From Mesaphorura yosii (lineage: Eukaryota; Arthropoda; Collembola; Poduromorpha; Tullbergiidae): DNA of 64,000 bases. The position numbers were made by a program, and so were the translations under genes. The notes beneath the pieces were generated by a model. The model did no database searches. It was not told the origin of the DNA and saw only the letters and a list, made by a program, of their open reading frames with translations. This document shows positions 1 to 13,700 of the stretch, one piece after another; position 1 is the first letter of the stretch, and the number at the start of each line of letters is the position of its first letter. Location: contig WIXG01000118.1 in assembly GCA_009869945.1 (NCBI GenBank), forward strand, positions 1 to 64,000, given 5' to 3'.

Positions 1-3000
1 TCATGTTTGATTTCGGCTAGCACTCTTCGCTCATCTTCAGTTAGATCTCTCGATGCGCTGAGATTTTGGAGATCGTCTTCTTGGCGTTGTTCGTCCACGC
101 TAGCCGGTTGCTCTACGCCTGATTCATCGTTTTCGGTTATGTTATCCCATATGCGCAGAAGCTCATCTTCAAGCTCCGTGTCCAATCTTCTCATCCCTTC
201 AACTTGGTTGGGCAGAGGTTTGAGCACACGTTTCACGTTTTGGTATTTATCAGTCAGCTGGAATGAACTAAACGGCTTTGTCCGCACTTTGGCACTGTTC
301 TTAATTAGATCAGCAGCAACTTCTACGATTAAGGCACAGTTTTCAGGCTTATTCTTAGCTTGAGATTCTTGATAATACTCGTTGGGATTTTTTGAAGTCA
401 TTAGCTCTTTCCAGTTACGGAGGAAAGTCCTAAGGCGGGGATGAGATGCTCTCGTCTTTCTGGACGACTCCATGGGTCGCTGATCCCATTCCTGAAAAGA
501 GAAAACCTAGCCAACAACTTCGCAAGTACAAAGTACAAAAGTTTTCTTGTATTTACCTGATAAAATATGTCTCCAAAACCATTCCCTTGAAATACTGCAA
601 ATCCGGGGGGCCTCAGTGCCGAGTTCATTGCATGCGGTAATTTCATAACCGACAAACCAGTACACCATGCGTAGCAATGATCCTTAGCCTTCGCATTGTC
701 ACTTTCCCAGGATGGAGTTAGGCCTTGCGTTTCCGCAAATTCAAAAAACTGCGTAGGGTTTAGGAGATGCCTCGGACAAGATTGTAGGACCGGGTTTCTT
801 GCAGTGCAATCCACTCGTTCCGCACATGCCACATGAGACGTGTCGTGGACAGCACAAAATGCTTCGGGCAGTCGCTGACTGCCAGCAATCACGACCTCGT
901 AGTTTTCGTCATCCTATCACACGCACACAAATCAAAGCACAGAATAAGTCGAGAGAACGGACCAGGAATAGGCCAGCATTTCATATCTTGCAGGACTCAC
1001 ACGAACGATATCAAGGTAGGCAGCTGGTGATTTCATTCCGTGGTCCATTTTCAGCACTGGATTTCCCGGGACCCTCATGTCCATTAAAAATATTCTGCTT
1101 GTTGTTCCCACATGATAATACGTTGAGGTTGGAAATGTGCTTTGTTTGACAGCGGTCACCGCTTCTAGAAGGTGGCGGGTATCATCTTGAAACCTAAATT
1201 CTTCTGACCACGCCCGAGCAGCTGGAGTATATCTCAAGTTGAGCAATTCTAAAGAATTCGTTAAATCTGTTCTGTAATCATGAAAGTAAATATGCGAGTC
1301 GACCCAGAAGTAGCAGGTTCTTGGATGATTTGCGTAGGTGATTCCGGAGGACTCATTCACATGGAATTCTGGGTACGTGTAGTCGTTGTAGACCGTGTTA
1401 CGCTCTCTAGCAGGTGAGATTTGATATATCGTTCGCCTGCAAAAGATAAAGGAGTTAGTAAAGTTTGATCAATCGTGCAAGCATAAATGATATAGATAAA
1501 TGTTCAATGTTCAGGTTCGCGCTCACCCTCGAGCAAAGTCAACGAAGGTGAGGATATTGTTCTCGTCCAGCATTGTCATCTCTTCGGGAAACCACGGGTT
1601 TAAATCGCAAGATACTAGCAATGGGTTGCCTTGAAGGTTCCTTGGTCTTGAAAACTTGTACCCTTCATATTTGTTAGTACCGTAGAACACATTCGCCACT
1701 GATGTTACAAGAGATGGACTTTCATCAAATCGATAAATTTCAATGCTCCTTCCTCCTGATAAAGACAGTTCACGTGAATTACTGGATACGTTTACTGGAA
1801 CAACTTTAACACACAATGCATAACTTACTCCGCACGGCTCCCAAGCAATTATTAAGTCTTCCCTTCCTGGCTGTAACAATCTGTAGAACCAAGTCACTAA
1901 GTTCTTCATTTGGGGAAGTCCTCCCTGGTTTAATATTTGTTGGCACACTGCCTTCTTCCCAAACATTATCCAGGGTATAGGAGAATATTTGCTTGTCTCT
2001 GGACGGTTTCACAGTGGCCACTCCTACAAAAAGTTATAAATAAAAGTCAGATTTAACCGAACTTTGGCCAAATGCAGCCGGCTCTGAACTTACTTAATTT
2101 CGTTCCATATCCGACAAGAATGTGTCTTCGTTTCTTATCGTGTGGATCTGAAATCCAATCACAAGCTCCATGGCCATTAAAAAAGTAGTTCCACGTGCCC
2201 TCAATTTTGTACTCGGGCTGGCGCGTGTAGCTTCTCAAAACAGACAGAGGTACGCGTCGATAATCCTTTTTCTTATAGATATCGTCTAAAGTTACATTGT
2301 TTATCAATGTGCTGGCCTCTGCTTGCTTTATTCCGTCGTCCCTAGCAGGTGTTGCTTCACGTCCTTCTTCAACATCACGATCTTGAGCGTTAAACATGAC
2401 TTTCTTTAGTGCAGTGCGTATTTTCTTTTTAGTGCCAGCCCTTTTCATATTATCGTCTGAGACCAGAGATTCTGCAATTTTTACCACATCTTCCTTGATT
2501 TTCTGCTGAATCCTATTGTTATCGGTTTCTCTAAGAGCTTCTTCTTCGTCTTCAGTGAAGTCAGTTTCTTCTGATTCATCTTTGTCTTGGTCGTCGTCAG
2601 AGTCGATATTTAGTTTCGCGTGCTCGGCCTCTTGTCGCTTCTCAAATGCATACTTTAGTCTAGCCTTTGCCATTCTCGACTCCCGCCGAACATTTTTGCG
2701 TGGATTAGAGTGAAACTTTGCCCTGATTGATTAAAATATTAAATGAATCTTAACATCATGGGGAGACAATTTCAATTTCACTATTTCACTTACTGCTTTG
2801 CTGCAAGCGGCTTCACAGCTGTAATGTATCTGATTGATCCGTGGAAATCTTGGATGTATTTTTCCCAATTAAGGACTGGCCGTGAGCAGGCGTCATGTTC
2901 TTCGGGGATCAGGTGATCAGTTGTTAGTGTGGGGTACTGGATTAATGGTAGCGCAACTGGAACACGAGGTTCCAATGGGAATTCGTTGTCCAGTTGATTT

Positions 3001-3290
3001 CCTTTACAACCAACTGCAGTTCGAGGAGCGGATGGTCTCGGCACAAGTCCACCAGTGTCGTCGACCGTTAATCGCAATGGATCACGTTCAGCAACGGAGG
3101 TCCCACTTACTGAAGCCAACGCGTTGGGATAAAGCGCATCTGCTTGAAGGCACAGCAGCGACGAAATGTTGCCAAGCCTTTCTCGGTGGTCATCAGGAAT
3201 GCTTCTTCGGAAATACTTCGATGCTTTCGTACCATAGTTTGGATAAAGATGCTCCTTCGTCTGGTTGGACCAATGAATTGTGTGGCTCAT
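1..3290 (-). CDS. TAF1C-like RNA polymerase I initiation factor subunit (partial, C-terminus off the left edge)
   Basis: Seven exons join in one open frame: 2794-3290, 2094-2722, 1829-2023, 1527-1755, 1001-1436, 557-913 and 1-491 (continues past base 1). About 944 residues are visible, starting at the ATG at 3290 (MSHTIHW...). I see no signal peptide or membrane segment. Exon 2 encodes a charged stretch with an acidic run (DSDDDQDKDESEE). The later exons look like a beta-propeller-type protein, with blocks such as RIFLMDMRVPGNPVLKMDHG and GDIFYQ. These resemble conserved blocks of TAF1C/TAF(I)110, the SL1 subunit that helps RNA polymerase I start rRNA transcription. That match is from memory of the family, not a search. 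The 5' end lies 1.4 kb from the divergent amphiphysin gene. Another WD-like nuclear protein is the main alternative. Confidence 0.5.
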
Positions 3291-4725
3291 GCTCACTTGA
3301 ATAATGAATTAATGACGAGCACATTTAAACAAGCACTTTAAATTATCCAATTTCTTCGAAGGAATAACTTGATGTAACGTGCACCTCGTGAAAATGTGAG
3401 CAATGGTAAATATGCAATGAAAATCCCGGTGCAGATTCAACATTCCTTGCTGGTGGTCTGCAGATTCTTGGGTGAGAGACGCTCAACTTCAGGAATGAAG
3501 GTAACATATCAGTGATCAGTGATTACGATCGCAGTGATTTTTAATTTTCAAACTCATCAAACTGACACTGACATACTTGTGAAGATGAAACGTAAGGCAG
3601 TGTCCGCGTCCGAGCCCTGTCGCATGTCTGTTAATTTTTGCTCAATTATCAATTTGCTTGAAATTCTGAATTGGGATAATTCGAGTGTCCAGGGGTGCGC
3701 TTGGGTTTCGCAGTCTGTCAATGGCGGCACGCTGCCTTCTCGGTCCATTTCTGCAGTGGACGCGAAATTGATCACGAATTCGTGAATTCTAGATTCCAAT
3801 TCTTACATTCCCCTGTCTGCCTTTGTCAGAAAACCATAATACTCGCTCATTGCTCGTAAATAACTCGGCTCATAAGGAGAATTCTTCAATGCTCAGTATT
3901 CTACCCTCTGAGTGGAAACGATAGTAGTAAATGTAGGTTGGTGTTCGGCTCAGGATTATGTGCGTATATTGTTGATGTTCGTGTGGGTTGAATTTACAAT
4001 CCGTCATATAGTCAATAGACATTTCGAGTTGCCAAACAGCCAACTCAACTCATACAATCATCGTTCTCATGCACAGAGATTCGAGCTTAGCTAAAGTTGC
4101 TAAGTTTTTCTCTACCATCACAAGTACGAACTGCAAGGCGAAAGAGGAGTCTTTAGTCAGTCAGGTAGGGTTGCTTTGCTTTATGCTAATCATATGAGCT
4201 GGTTTTGGTTTTGGTACGCCAGCAGCAGCAGTTCGAGCCAGTGGTCTGAAACTGCATTAGTTTAACAGAAGAGTTGAATGAAGTATCATCTCATCTCTCT
4301 TGTTAACGTGTTGTAAAGTTAGTTGAAGTCGGCGCCGGGTTACTCAAATAATTCAAAGGCAATTCACTGATAAGGCAGTTCACAATTTTCCAGTGCAGTA
4401 GTTCACCGTTGGTTTGTGTTTGTTTACATTTTTACGACCTGCGGTAATAACGAATCGTGCAAAACTCATTGCAAATTCAAAACACGACAGGCACAAACAA
4501 CGAATTTTGAGTCACCTGTCCGAGTCCACGCCACACGACAGCCTGTCTTGTCCGGACTATCTGATTGATTGTGACGAAAGGCACGTTATCAAACTTTCAA
4601 GATCTATGCAAAGTCAAAGTGACACCTTCATACTTCATTCACCGTTGTCTAATTGAACAGTAACTGAATTTTAATCTATCCAGTATTCTTGCAAGTTTGA
4701 CTGAACGGAAAATCCATTCGTTACA
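3291..4725. other. Divergent intergenic region, TAF1C-like / amphiphysin
   Basis: This is the shared upstream region of two divergent genes and probably contains both promoters and 5' UTRs. ORFs here are short, overlap on both strands and resemble no family I know. I see no convincing TATA box next to either start codon. Confidence 0.4.
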
Positions 4726-7700
4726 ATGTCGACGGTTGTAGAATCCAAGATTGGAAAGAATTTCAGCAAGTCCATGGGACGAGCGAAGGAAAAGGTAAGA
4801 AATTTCGGCATTCGCTTTCTTTTCATGATAATTCGTGTCGTCGTTGTCGTCAATTTGGGTCAGACACAAAGTTAAAGTTCATGTGAGGTTAGTTACGCTC
4901 TACGAGCTGCGAACCAGGCTGCGTGATTTATGCCTGCCATGTAGAAAGAATTTCTTAAAGTGACTAGCCGAACGAACTTTGATTTCATGCCAAATTCTCA
5001 AGTATTCGTTACTCAAGCCACTCGCCCTTTAAGATAAGAGGGTTCAGGCAGCTCAGATTCGAGAATCGGGTAGAATTCGCTGGTCGCCGGGTCGGTGCCA
5101 GTTTGTCGTCTGAATGACACGAGAAATAAAAACAAAGGTTCTTCAAAGTGTGATTCTCATTTCCTTTGGCATTGCTCATTCATGGAATCCAAAATTGTTC
5201 CTTGGATTGTCCAGCCTACGTCCAGTACCCAGTAATGAAACACGACAGATAAATTGCATTGTGCAAAATATGGTCCAATTCTCAAGGACAACAGCCCAGT
5301 CAGGAGCGTCGTGCAGTTTTTGTTGTCATTCATGTCAACCCATTAACTCAGCCACCGTGCAGGACAATGAAAAGTGTGCTTTACTTTTTGCGATTGTAAA
5401 AATCCATCAAGCACACGCAATTTCAATTCGACCGTGAAACCAACAGCCGACAGCACAGAGAGCCAGCAAAGCCTTGGAAGGCCGTGGATTTAAACTTGAG
5501 ATTATTCAATCGTTTTGTGTTCCTTCTTGGTTGATTTGTTTTTCTGCGTTTTTGCGCATTCAATCTGTTCTGTGCATGCTTGTAATAATTCATGTTCACT
5601 GTGTAATAATGCGATGGAATTCAGTCTGGGTTTGGTTGCCGAATGTAGGTTAACAACGTTCTTGAAAATGTAATACAAAGAGGTTCATCGTTCATCTAAC
5701 GGGAATCGATCAGGCTAGTACACACATGAAATATGCATGCTCGGTCCTGATAATGTATTAACACATGAGCAGATGCCTGCCTGCCTTGCAAAACAGCAAA
5801 ACTCACAATCACTGCAGCTGCGGCTGCAAGCGGATTTGTAATTGCAATGAATTAATGCGCATGCAGTCGAAATCGCAATACAAGTACAAGTTCATCATAA
5901 CAAGACTCGGGACGAGACGAGGACGGGTTTTGATGGTTTGACCAGAAACCAAACCAAGATAATCTTTAATACGTAATACAGCTAGCAGAATGTCGGTCGC
6001 CTGCCTCCTCGGCGTTGGCTACCTTTCAAGGTGCACGAAGTAAATTGAGTTTTTGTTTTTGCCGAAGGTACGAATAATTGAAACTGCTGCTGCGATTTGC
6101 AGCAAGCAAAGTCCTTTTCTAGGTAGGTCAAGCCAAATCCGAGCATTGAGCACGTCCACATTCAAATCAAATTCACCGTACGCTTATGCATTCACGTTTC
6201 GGTTGATGCCTCAATGAGCATTACAAATGTACACTGTGGAAACTGCCGACTGTCAAGTTGGTGTTTATTGTAGGACGTCATAATTCGCACCACAAACTAG
6301 CCGAAAGCAAAGCCGTGATGCAACAGGTGGGCTGTATTATTTATGACACATTAAATCCCAGTCGCTTTGCTTGAGTTTGAGTTTATGAGGCTGACATTCG
6401 AGGTACTCAAAAATTTATGTGCCGGCCCGCATTAATCCTGCAACTGCAAACATGTAGTTAATTTAATTTTGTCGGCTCTTCTCTCGTTTAATTAATGTGT
6501 TTTGCAGTAAAACAAGAAAGGACTCAAATTCGACATTAACTGCAAGATCCAACGTGGATGCGACATTTTTCACAAAGCTCAGAATTTTAGACCCACTTCA
6601 CACGTAAACGCGTTGCTGTGAATGTGCGATTGCCACTTTCTTCCCTTTTTCATCACCTCAGACAAAATTTGCAGATGTGCGAGCTGTACGAGAAGAATGA
6701 ATGACTCATGGGATTAAATATTTGCCAATTACAATATGGTTTCTGTTTTGGTTTGTGGTTTGGTTTGTACGCTTTGACCGTTTTGCTCATATTTTTGACG
6801 TTTGCCAGAATTTGGAACCCGTTTATTCCTGCTTGCTGAATAATTACAACCTGCGTTAAAATGATAAGCGATTAACGTTAAGCTTGATTAAGTTCAGGTT
6901 AAGCACCTCTGATGCGTAAATGTTTTACCGCTATGGACAGGGAAGGTTGATAAACGCATAAATATATTTCCTAACGTATTATAATTACATCACCAAAGCT
7001 GTCTTCAAATCTTCATTAAGTAATCTGTTGAAAATATGAAATACAATGACGAGTCACCAATTCATTCATTCGAAATGGATCGCATAGTTCATCGGTCATA
7101 GTTCGCACTCTTTTTGATTATTCTGACTGCACGAATTTATTTAGTATGAAATAGCGAACTGATAACGAATTCAGTTCCCGGAGTCCCTCTCCATTGACCT
7201 AAAACCCAATTATTATTCATAAATAAAATCTTGACAGACTGTGGGATTAAAGTGGTCTGGTTTCGGAAGACGAAAGTGAATGGCTGCTCTGCTCTGCTCT
7301 TAGTATTGTGGCTCATCAGAACTCTTTGTTAGATCAAGAAATTTGAAACGCTAAAAACACACTAGCTGCATGTGACACGGGACACTTTCTCTGTCAGCAT
7401 TCAATTAGAGTCTCATAATTGAAATCACTTCCAATGACCAGGCGGACATTGTTATTAAATCTTCAGTCGTCACTACTGCGTCAGTCAGTAAATCCAGTTT
7501 CACTACGTCTCAGAGCCTCAGAGTACTAAAGAGCGATTTTAATAAGCAAGAAGTCCATATTTGTCTTGCTCAATTTCATTTTATTATTCGTCTTGCGAGA
7601 GAGCTGGCGACCCGTTCCTTTTGTATGCTTGACATATTTGGTGTCTGTTTCTTTAAGCAACTTTGTCTCTCGACGCTCAGTCACTGACTGGCTTGTGGCT

Positions 7701-10700
7701 TGGCGATCCTAGTTGGCGATGAGATGACGGCATCCGAAGACATTTAAGGAATTAATTTAGTTTCGTGTGGACCCGTCTTGACATCCTGATTAATACTATT
7801 CATTGCTTCGTACCAAAGGTGGACTGGCACTCTTTGACATGTGGTGGTGGGCCTGACCCGAGGCCCGGTATTTCAGTATTTCAATTTACTCGTCATTGTT
7901 CACTGCACACTGCTTTTGAATTTGGGAAATTCATTGTTTTCAGAATTTATGAACAAGCTACTACGCATTCGCAGTTCGCATTGCGTACGCTCAAAGGCCA
8001 AGCCAAGCAAATGTTGAGTCATGTCACACTTCTCGGTTTCAAATCCAAATTGGAATTGGTTGTGGTTAAGACCGTATTCTGTGTGGGTTGGTAGCCAAGC
8101 CAGACATGGCGCTTCGCAGCGGGCACGCAGGCATTAACCAGTTAATGCCTTAATCTTACTGTGCAGTCGCAGTCTCAGGCCCAGCCATGGTTTGTATGAG
8201 AATTCGAATGCTACCGCTGCTGCTGCTTGCATATGCAATAAAAATTGGGTGCTTTCTACTGTCGTCTTCTGTAACAGTACAAGTCTTATGTGACTATGCC
8301 TAGTTTCAATTTCAATATGTACCGTAATATCGGCGCGCGCTAAAAATAAACGCAAGACGAAGCGAATAGAAAGCTCGAAACCTTTCTGTTGTTGCAGTGT
8401 CATAATTGTGTTGGTTCGAAGTGAAGAGGAAAGTTAACAGTACTTGAACTGAACATGAGCGAGGAAAACAGAACAGAACAAGTGAATGATCCTCATAATA
8501 GACAAAGTCTTTCAAATTTTGCATTTCTTTCTTTCTTTTCTGTGCGGATGCGGATTTCATAAAGCAATGATTGAGGTTATTTTGCTTATTAAATTTGAAA
8601 GGGAAGATGAGTCAGTCGAATTTTTTGCACTTGCACCCTGAATAGCAGTCGTCGCAGAGTTCATTTCAATCCTTCATCCATGCTTCCGGTCAAATAGAGT
8701 GCGAGTGCGTGGTAGGAAGGAGAACGAACTAGAGCTCAACTATTTATAACTAATTTCTATTGTATAAACGTTGTGGTACAAATATCAGGGTGTAATTATC
8801 AAAACACCAACTACAACTCCGGAAACACGAGTATTCAATCCTCGCTCGTCTTCTTTTGTTTCGTTTGTAAGTACGCAAATAAATACACTATAAATTAATA
8901 TCAAACTCAAACTCATCATGAACTCCGAAAGCTTCCTTTTCGTCTTCCATCTTTGCCTCAAGCTCGGGAATGTTAAGGAGTTTCAGCTCTCGGCATAATT
9001 TTTTGCTCGTGCTGTTGCGGAAGCAAAGTCGAAATGGAAATTATAGCGCGGAATCTGAGTTTGAGCTTGAGTTCTCGAATTAATTATACACCTTACACAA
9101 TTCTGCGCTGCTCTTCTTTTCTTCTTGGTTCATGCTCATGACTGTGAATTGTTATCCTACAGAAGCTCAAAAGCAAGCATTTTTGACTTGCAATGAAATT
9201 AAGCAGCATGAAGCGCAATTTTCGCCTGCCCGTGCTGTTCGTGTTCAATTGCTTGCGTACGGTAATGAATAATTCAAAATTATAGCAACTAAGGAGCGCC
9301 AGAAGCATTGCAATGCATTTAACTTGATACACAGTAAAGCTTTTAATTTTAACCATCCTGAAAGTCCTGAAAGCTGCCTGCCTGTTTTCTTGCTCGTCGA
9401 GCCAAGTAGAAATTCAGCTCAAAGTAAGTAATTCGCATCTCCTGACTTAATGCACTCTCACCTGACTTGATTCGGTTCAATGCGCAAACACAAAATAAAG
9501 TTACATAACTAATTTTACGCTGGAACGTGTTAATTGGCTACTTTTGCATCTTTTCGACTTTCACGAATACTGATTTCGTATGGATGCTTATTTCAAGAAG
9601 TCAAGCGTTATTTAGCAATTAAGGACTTGATTTGCATCGTGCTCTATTTTAAGTTTCTGCGTCTCGAGACCGAGCTACCGAGTGAGTTTGCTGAAGGAAA
9701 ATGGAAATTCCCATTAGCGTATAATTAGAACAAATTAAGTTGCTGCTGAGTCCTGTGGCTGGCCTGGTCGGTCAGTGCGATGGAAATTCAAATCGAGACA
9801 AGACATATTGGTAGACATTTCGCACGTATGTGAGTTATTCGAAAGTTGTGCAAATACACTTCTTAAATCTTAATGCCATCAACACCGTACACAGAGTGGA
9901 TAATCTGGGTCTTGGTTGTTGTAACTTGAAGTATCGTAAAAGCAAGCAACGGCATCCGAACGCCCGTGAGCCGCAAGCCAACAACATTACAACTTCTGAC
10001 CCAAGAAGTTCGAAAGGGTATTCGTGCCCGAATGCGCATTCATTGCTAATTCCTTATTTCTTCACTATTTGTCTTTTTCATTATGCCGAATTTGTCTTGT
10101 CCCTCGCTTCGACTCGGACTTCGGTAAATTATGAACCTGCAATTTTCATTTGCATAAACTTAAATGTAGTAATTTTTTATTCGCCCTGCGAAAAACGCGA
10201 ACCGGCAAGACAGCATATTTAAATAATGTCAGGCTTTTGCGTGCCATCCCAGGCCAGAAGAATTTTCTTTCCGAATTCCGTCTAAAGACTTTGGCAAATA
10301 TCATATTTGGTCGTGCTAATGCCCTAAGTCGTAATGTAATGCATCATATACTACGATTTTGTGACGTATGTTAATGATAATGCTAATATCGCGTTAAACA
10401 TAAGGCTTAAGCCCAAGCTTGTTTTGTTCAAATGCTGTATTATGACAATGTACTCATTGTGCAATTCACAATACAAGACACAAGAAATGGAAGAATGCCA
10501 AGAGGACGGGTTAGTAGGCTAAAAAGACATTGCTTTTACCACCTCGTCTCGGGAAAATATTTGCATGAGAAAGAAATCAGCAAAGTTGACTTTGTATAAT
10601 TTTTTGTACTGCGAGGTGCGAGTTTTGCAGTCTTCTGCCTCTGCGTTAACCTTTTCTTTTTCAATTGTCTGTCGTGTGTGTGGTTGGCGTTGGCAGTGCG

Positions 10701-13700
10701 AAGATGCAAGGAAAGAATTTCAGAATGTGCCATATCTATTTGTCAATTGCACAAATGCGGTACTCGCATTTATATTTGCATTGTTGATCCGTGTATTATA
10801 TCATCGTCAGTCAAAAAGCTGCTTAAGCTGTTTTGGAGATGAGATTGTGAAAAGGCTGATGTTGATGTAAAAGGCGATAGAATGATGAGATGAGATGAAC
10901 TTTAGCTTTATGAAAATGAGAACGACGAGTGGGAACTCGACGCAGAAGGAATCTTATTTTATTACACCTTCTACAATCAGGTTTATGCCGTCGTAACTCG
11001 GAGTCGTATAAATTACGATAAAAGAATATCTTTGCTTGCTTATTACTTTGTCATTCTTTCATCTTCGGCTTCAAGTGTCTTGTTAACGACGGCGTCCATT
11101 AATATTAATGGTCTGAGAGGGTCTGCGACTGTGACGGGGTGAAATGCCATCGTATTACTGTGGATTGTCAATGTCAAGAATCTTCGAGCAATTTTTGTGA
11201 TGTACACAGGAAACATTAAGCACATTAGGCATTCGAGACAACAAGCATTAAGCATGCTTCAGCTCAATTTCCTTAATCGAGGCTCGCTCCCAACTCAACT
11301 CATTATCTATTTGGAGTTTACGCCAGTCATCCCAACTTCTACTTCAATTCCAACGTCAAGTTCATGAATTTCAGAATTGCGTAATCAAGTGCATGACTCG
11401 TTGAGAGTGCTCATTTCCTATAGTCTGCACTTGAGCACTTGTTGCGTCTTCGCATTGTCCATGATCATGATCAACTTCTGAACCTTTTTACTCTGCTCAG
11501 CCGAGTAGAATTGAAACGGGTCACATTTGTTATCATTTCTCGTTTCAATTTATTCTCAAAGCGAAGCGACCCAGCCCAGCCCGACTACATAAACCCACAA
11601 CTTACAAGTTGTAAGACAGGAGACATGACTGGCCTTATTGTAGCAGTAATTTTGGCAAAGAATACAAAATGACAAAATCACGCACAAATATTCGCAACAT
11701 TACTCACGTCTCTCGTCTTTGTTAGTTTCGTCTTGCTTTGCTTTGCTTTGGTCCTTTGGCTTGTCATTCATTAACAGTTGACGTGACACAATTTTTGGCT
11801 TCGCTCACTGTGCCGCACTCCACCTCAGTTTCAGTTCCATATTTCTATTTTAGGAAACTAGGTACAATTTCATGCTCGTATTCGCTAAGCCAAAGCCAGA
11901 CTATTATATCAATTAGGGACTGAGCCCAATGCGAGCATAAAAAATGTGATTTTGACGGCTGATTTGCATGAAATCAATTTTATGGGTCAATGTACATACG
12001 CCGCAGTCACAGCGCAATTGTGATTGTAGAGTGGAGTTACAAATGACACGATTACAATTGAGCTGTCATTGAGCATGCCCATAAAAGCAGACGACGGCTT
12101 GTAATGAGGCTTTCGCCAGCCAGCACTTGCCGTTCAAAACTCCAAAATGTGTTTATGTGTTAATGGTTTGTTTTAATTAGAAAAGCATGATTGGTGAAAT
12201 CAACGTTTTGTCGCCTTTTGTTACAAAGTTAAATTAAATGAGCCTGCAGATGAGCCGACAAGCCGCTTAAATGTAGTTCAAGTAAATAATGATTTGATTC
12301 TTGCTAAAGGATGAGTTCGTTTGTCATTCGTATTGGCTTCTGAAGTTCTTCAATGCTTCAGGGAAGCTTCAGGGGCTAAACAACTTCAATTCTTGCGTGT
12401 CGCGTGCATTCTTGCCAATGATCTTGCATTCACTTAATTGAGATGATTTGCGGTACGGCAGCGCAAACGGCAAATGGCAAGTGCGAAATGCACGAATGAA
12501 TTGTACGTGGTCAGAAATTGGATTACAACTGCAAACTGCAACGTAATTCCACATCAGTGCCGCTTGGCTGTGGATTTAACATCATTTTTGTTGTGTTGTC
12601 GTGCCACGCATTCCAAATGCTTCAGGCCCGGCCTCAGTCTCTTTAACGCTATAAAAATGATGACTGTCCAAATTGGCATTAATAAGTCATGAAGTCTCGC
12701 CATTGTCCGCTATGTCCATAAATTTGCGATTCGCCAATCACCAAGCTGGTCGCACTGCAGACTGCACTGCACACCTTCTTCAGCTGTCAGTTAACGGTTC
12801 ATTTTATTAACTTGCTGCAGACAACTCGGTGCAATGTACTGAGATGATAATATTTGTATTTTCTGCCCGTTGTGCTGTAATGCGGTTGCCGCTGCCACTT
12901 CGTGACAGGACAATGCGAATTCGGTACGTGCCTCACATTTTTGAACAAACGAAGCTGACATTTGCATCGATGCATTTTAATTCAATTACAATACAGTTAC
13001 GTCAAACGCTCCAACACGTTACCTGAGCGTACGTTTGACCCTTGCATTCATAAACCTTCCAGTAAAATCTTGCATGCTTTTCGTACAAGAAATTATGGCA
13101 ATTAAGGCTCAAGTACCTTAAGTGCTCTGTCTGCCACTCTGCTCTTAATGGACACTGAACAAGTATCTGCTTATTATTCAGATCCAAGAATTCAAGCACT
13201 GTATTATTACGAAATCTCCAGTATTTTTTCTTGTTCGTTCATCAAGAGCTCAATTTGTGGTAATAATTCAAGCTTTCAATTGATCTTGCATTCTGTTCTT
13301 GCTTTTAATATTTCTGCTTTCATGCCATTGCGATGAATCAAGTTAATGATTCGTATTTCGTAGCGTACGCGTACGAGCACTGCCATGCTCGTACTCGTAC
13401 TCTAATTGATACACGATAGTCTGCATCTGTTCCACCAGTGACAGATAAGAAAATGAGGGCAATATTCTCAGTCTGGTCTGGGATCAAGCCGGCCGGCAAG
13501 TCTCACTCTCGATCGTCGACGAGGACTCGACATCAACTCCATTTTTACGCTCAGCAGATTCGAGTGCAAGTATTTTGATCTTGGCAAAGCGTAAAGATAG
13601 TTTTGGCTAAATGCCGTAATTTCTCTTTTAAACCCTTCAAGAGATATTATTAGAGTGCAAGATTCCTTTCCATCCCCGATGCCTTGGCCATTATTTCACA

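Noticed and set aside
7-363. 118-codon plus-strand ORF at the left edge
   Set aside because: Antisense shadow of the last visible TAF1C-like exon, which is open on the minus strand through base 1.
13360-13402. Short inverted and direct repeats of CGTACG/CTCGTA
   Set aside because: Too short and imperfect to distinguish from simple-sequence noise.
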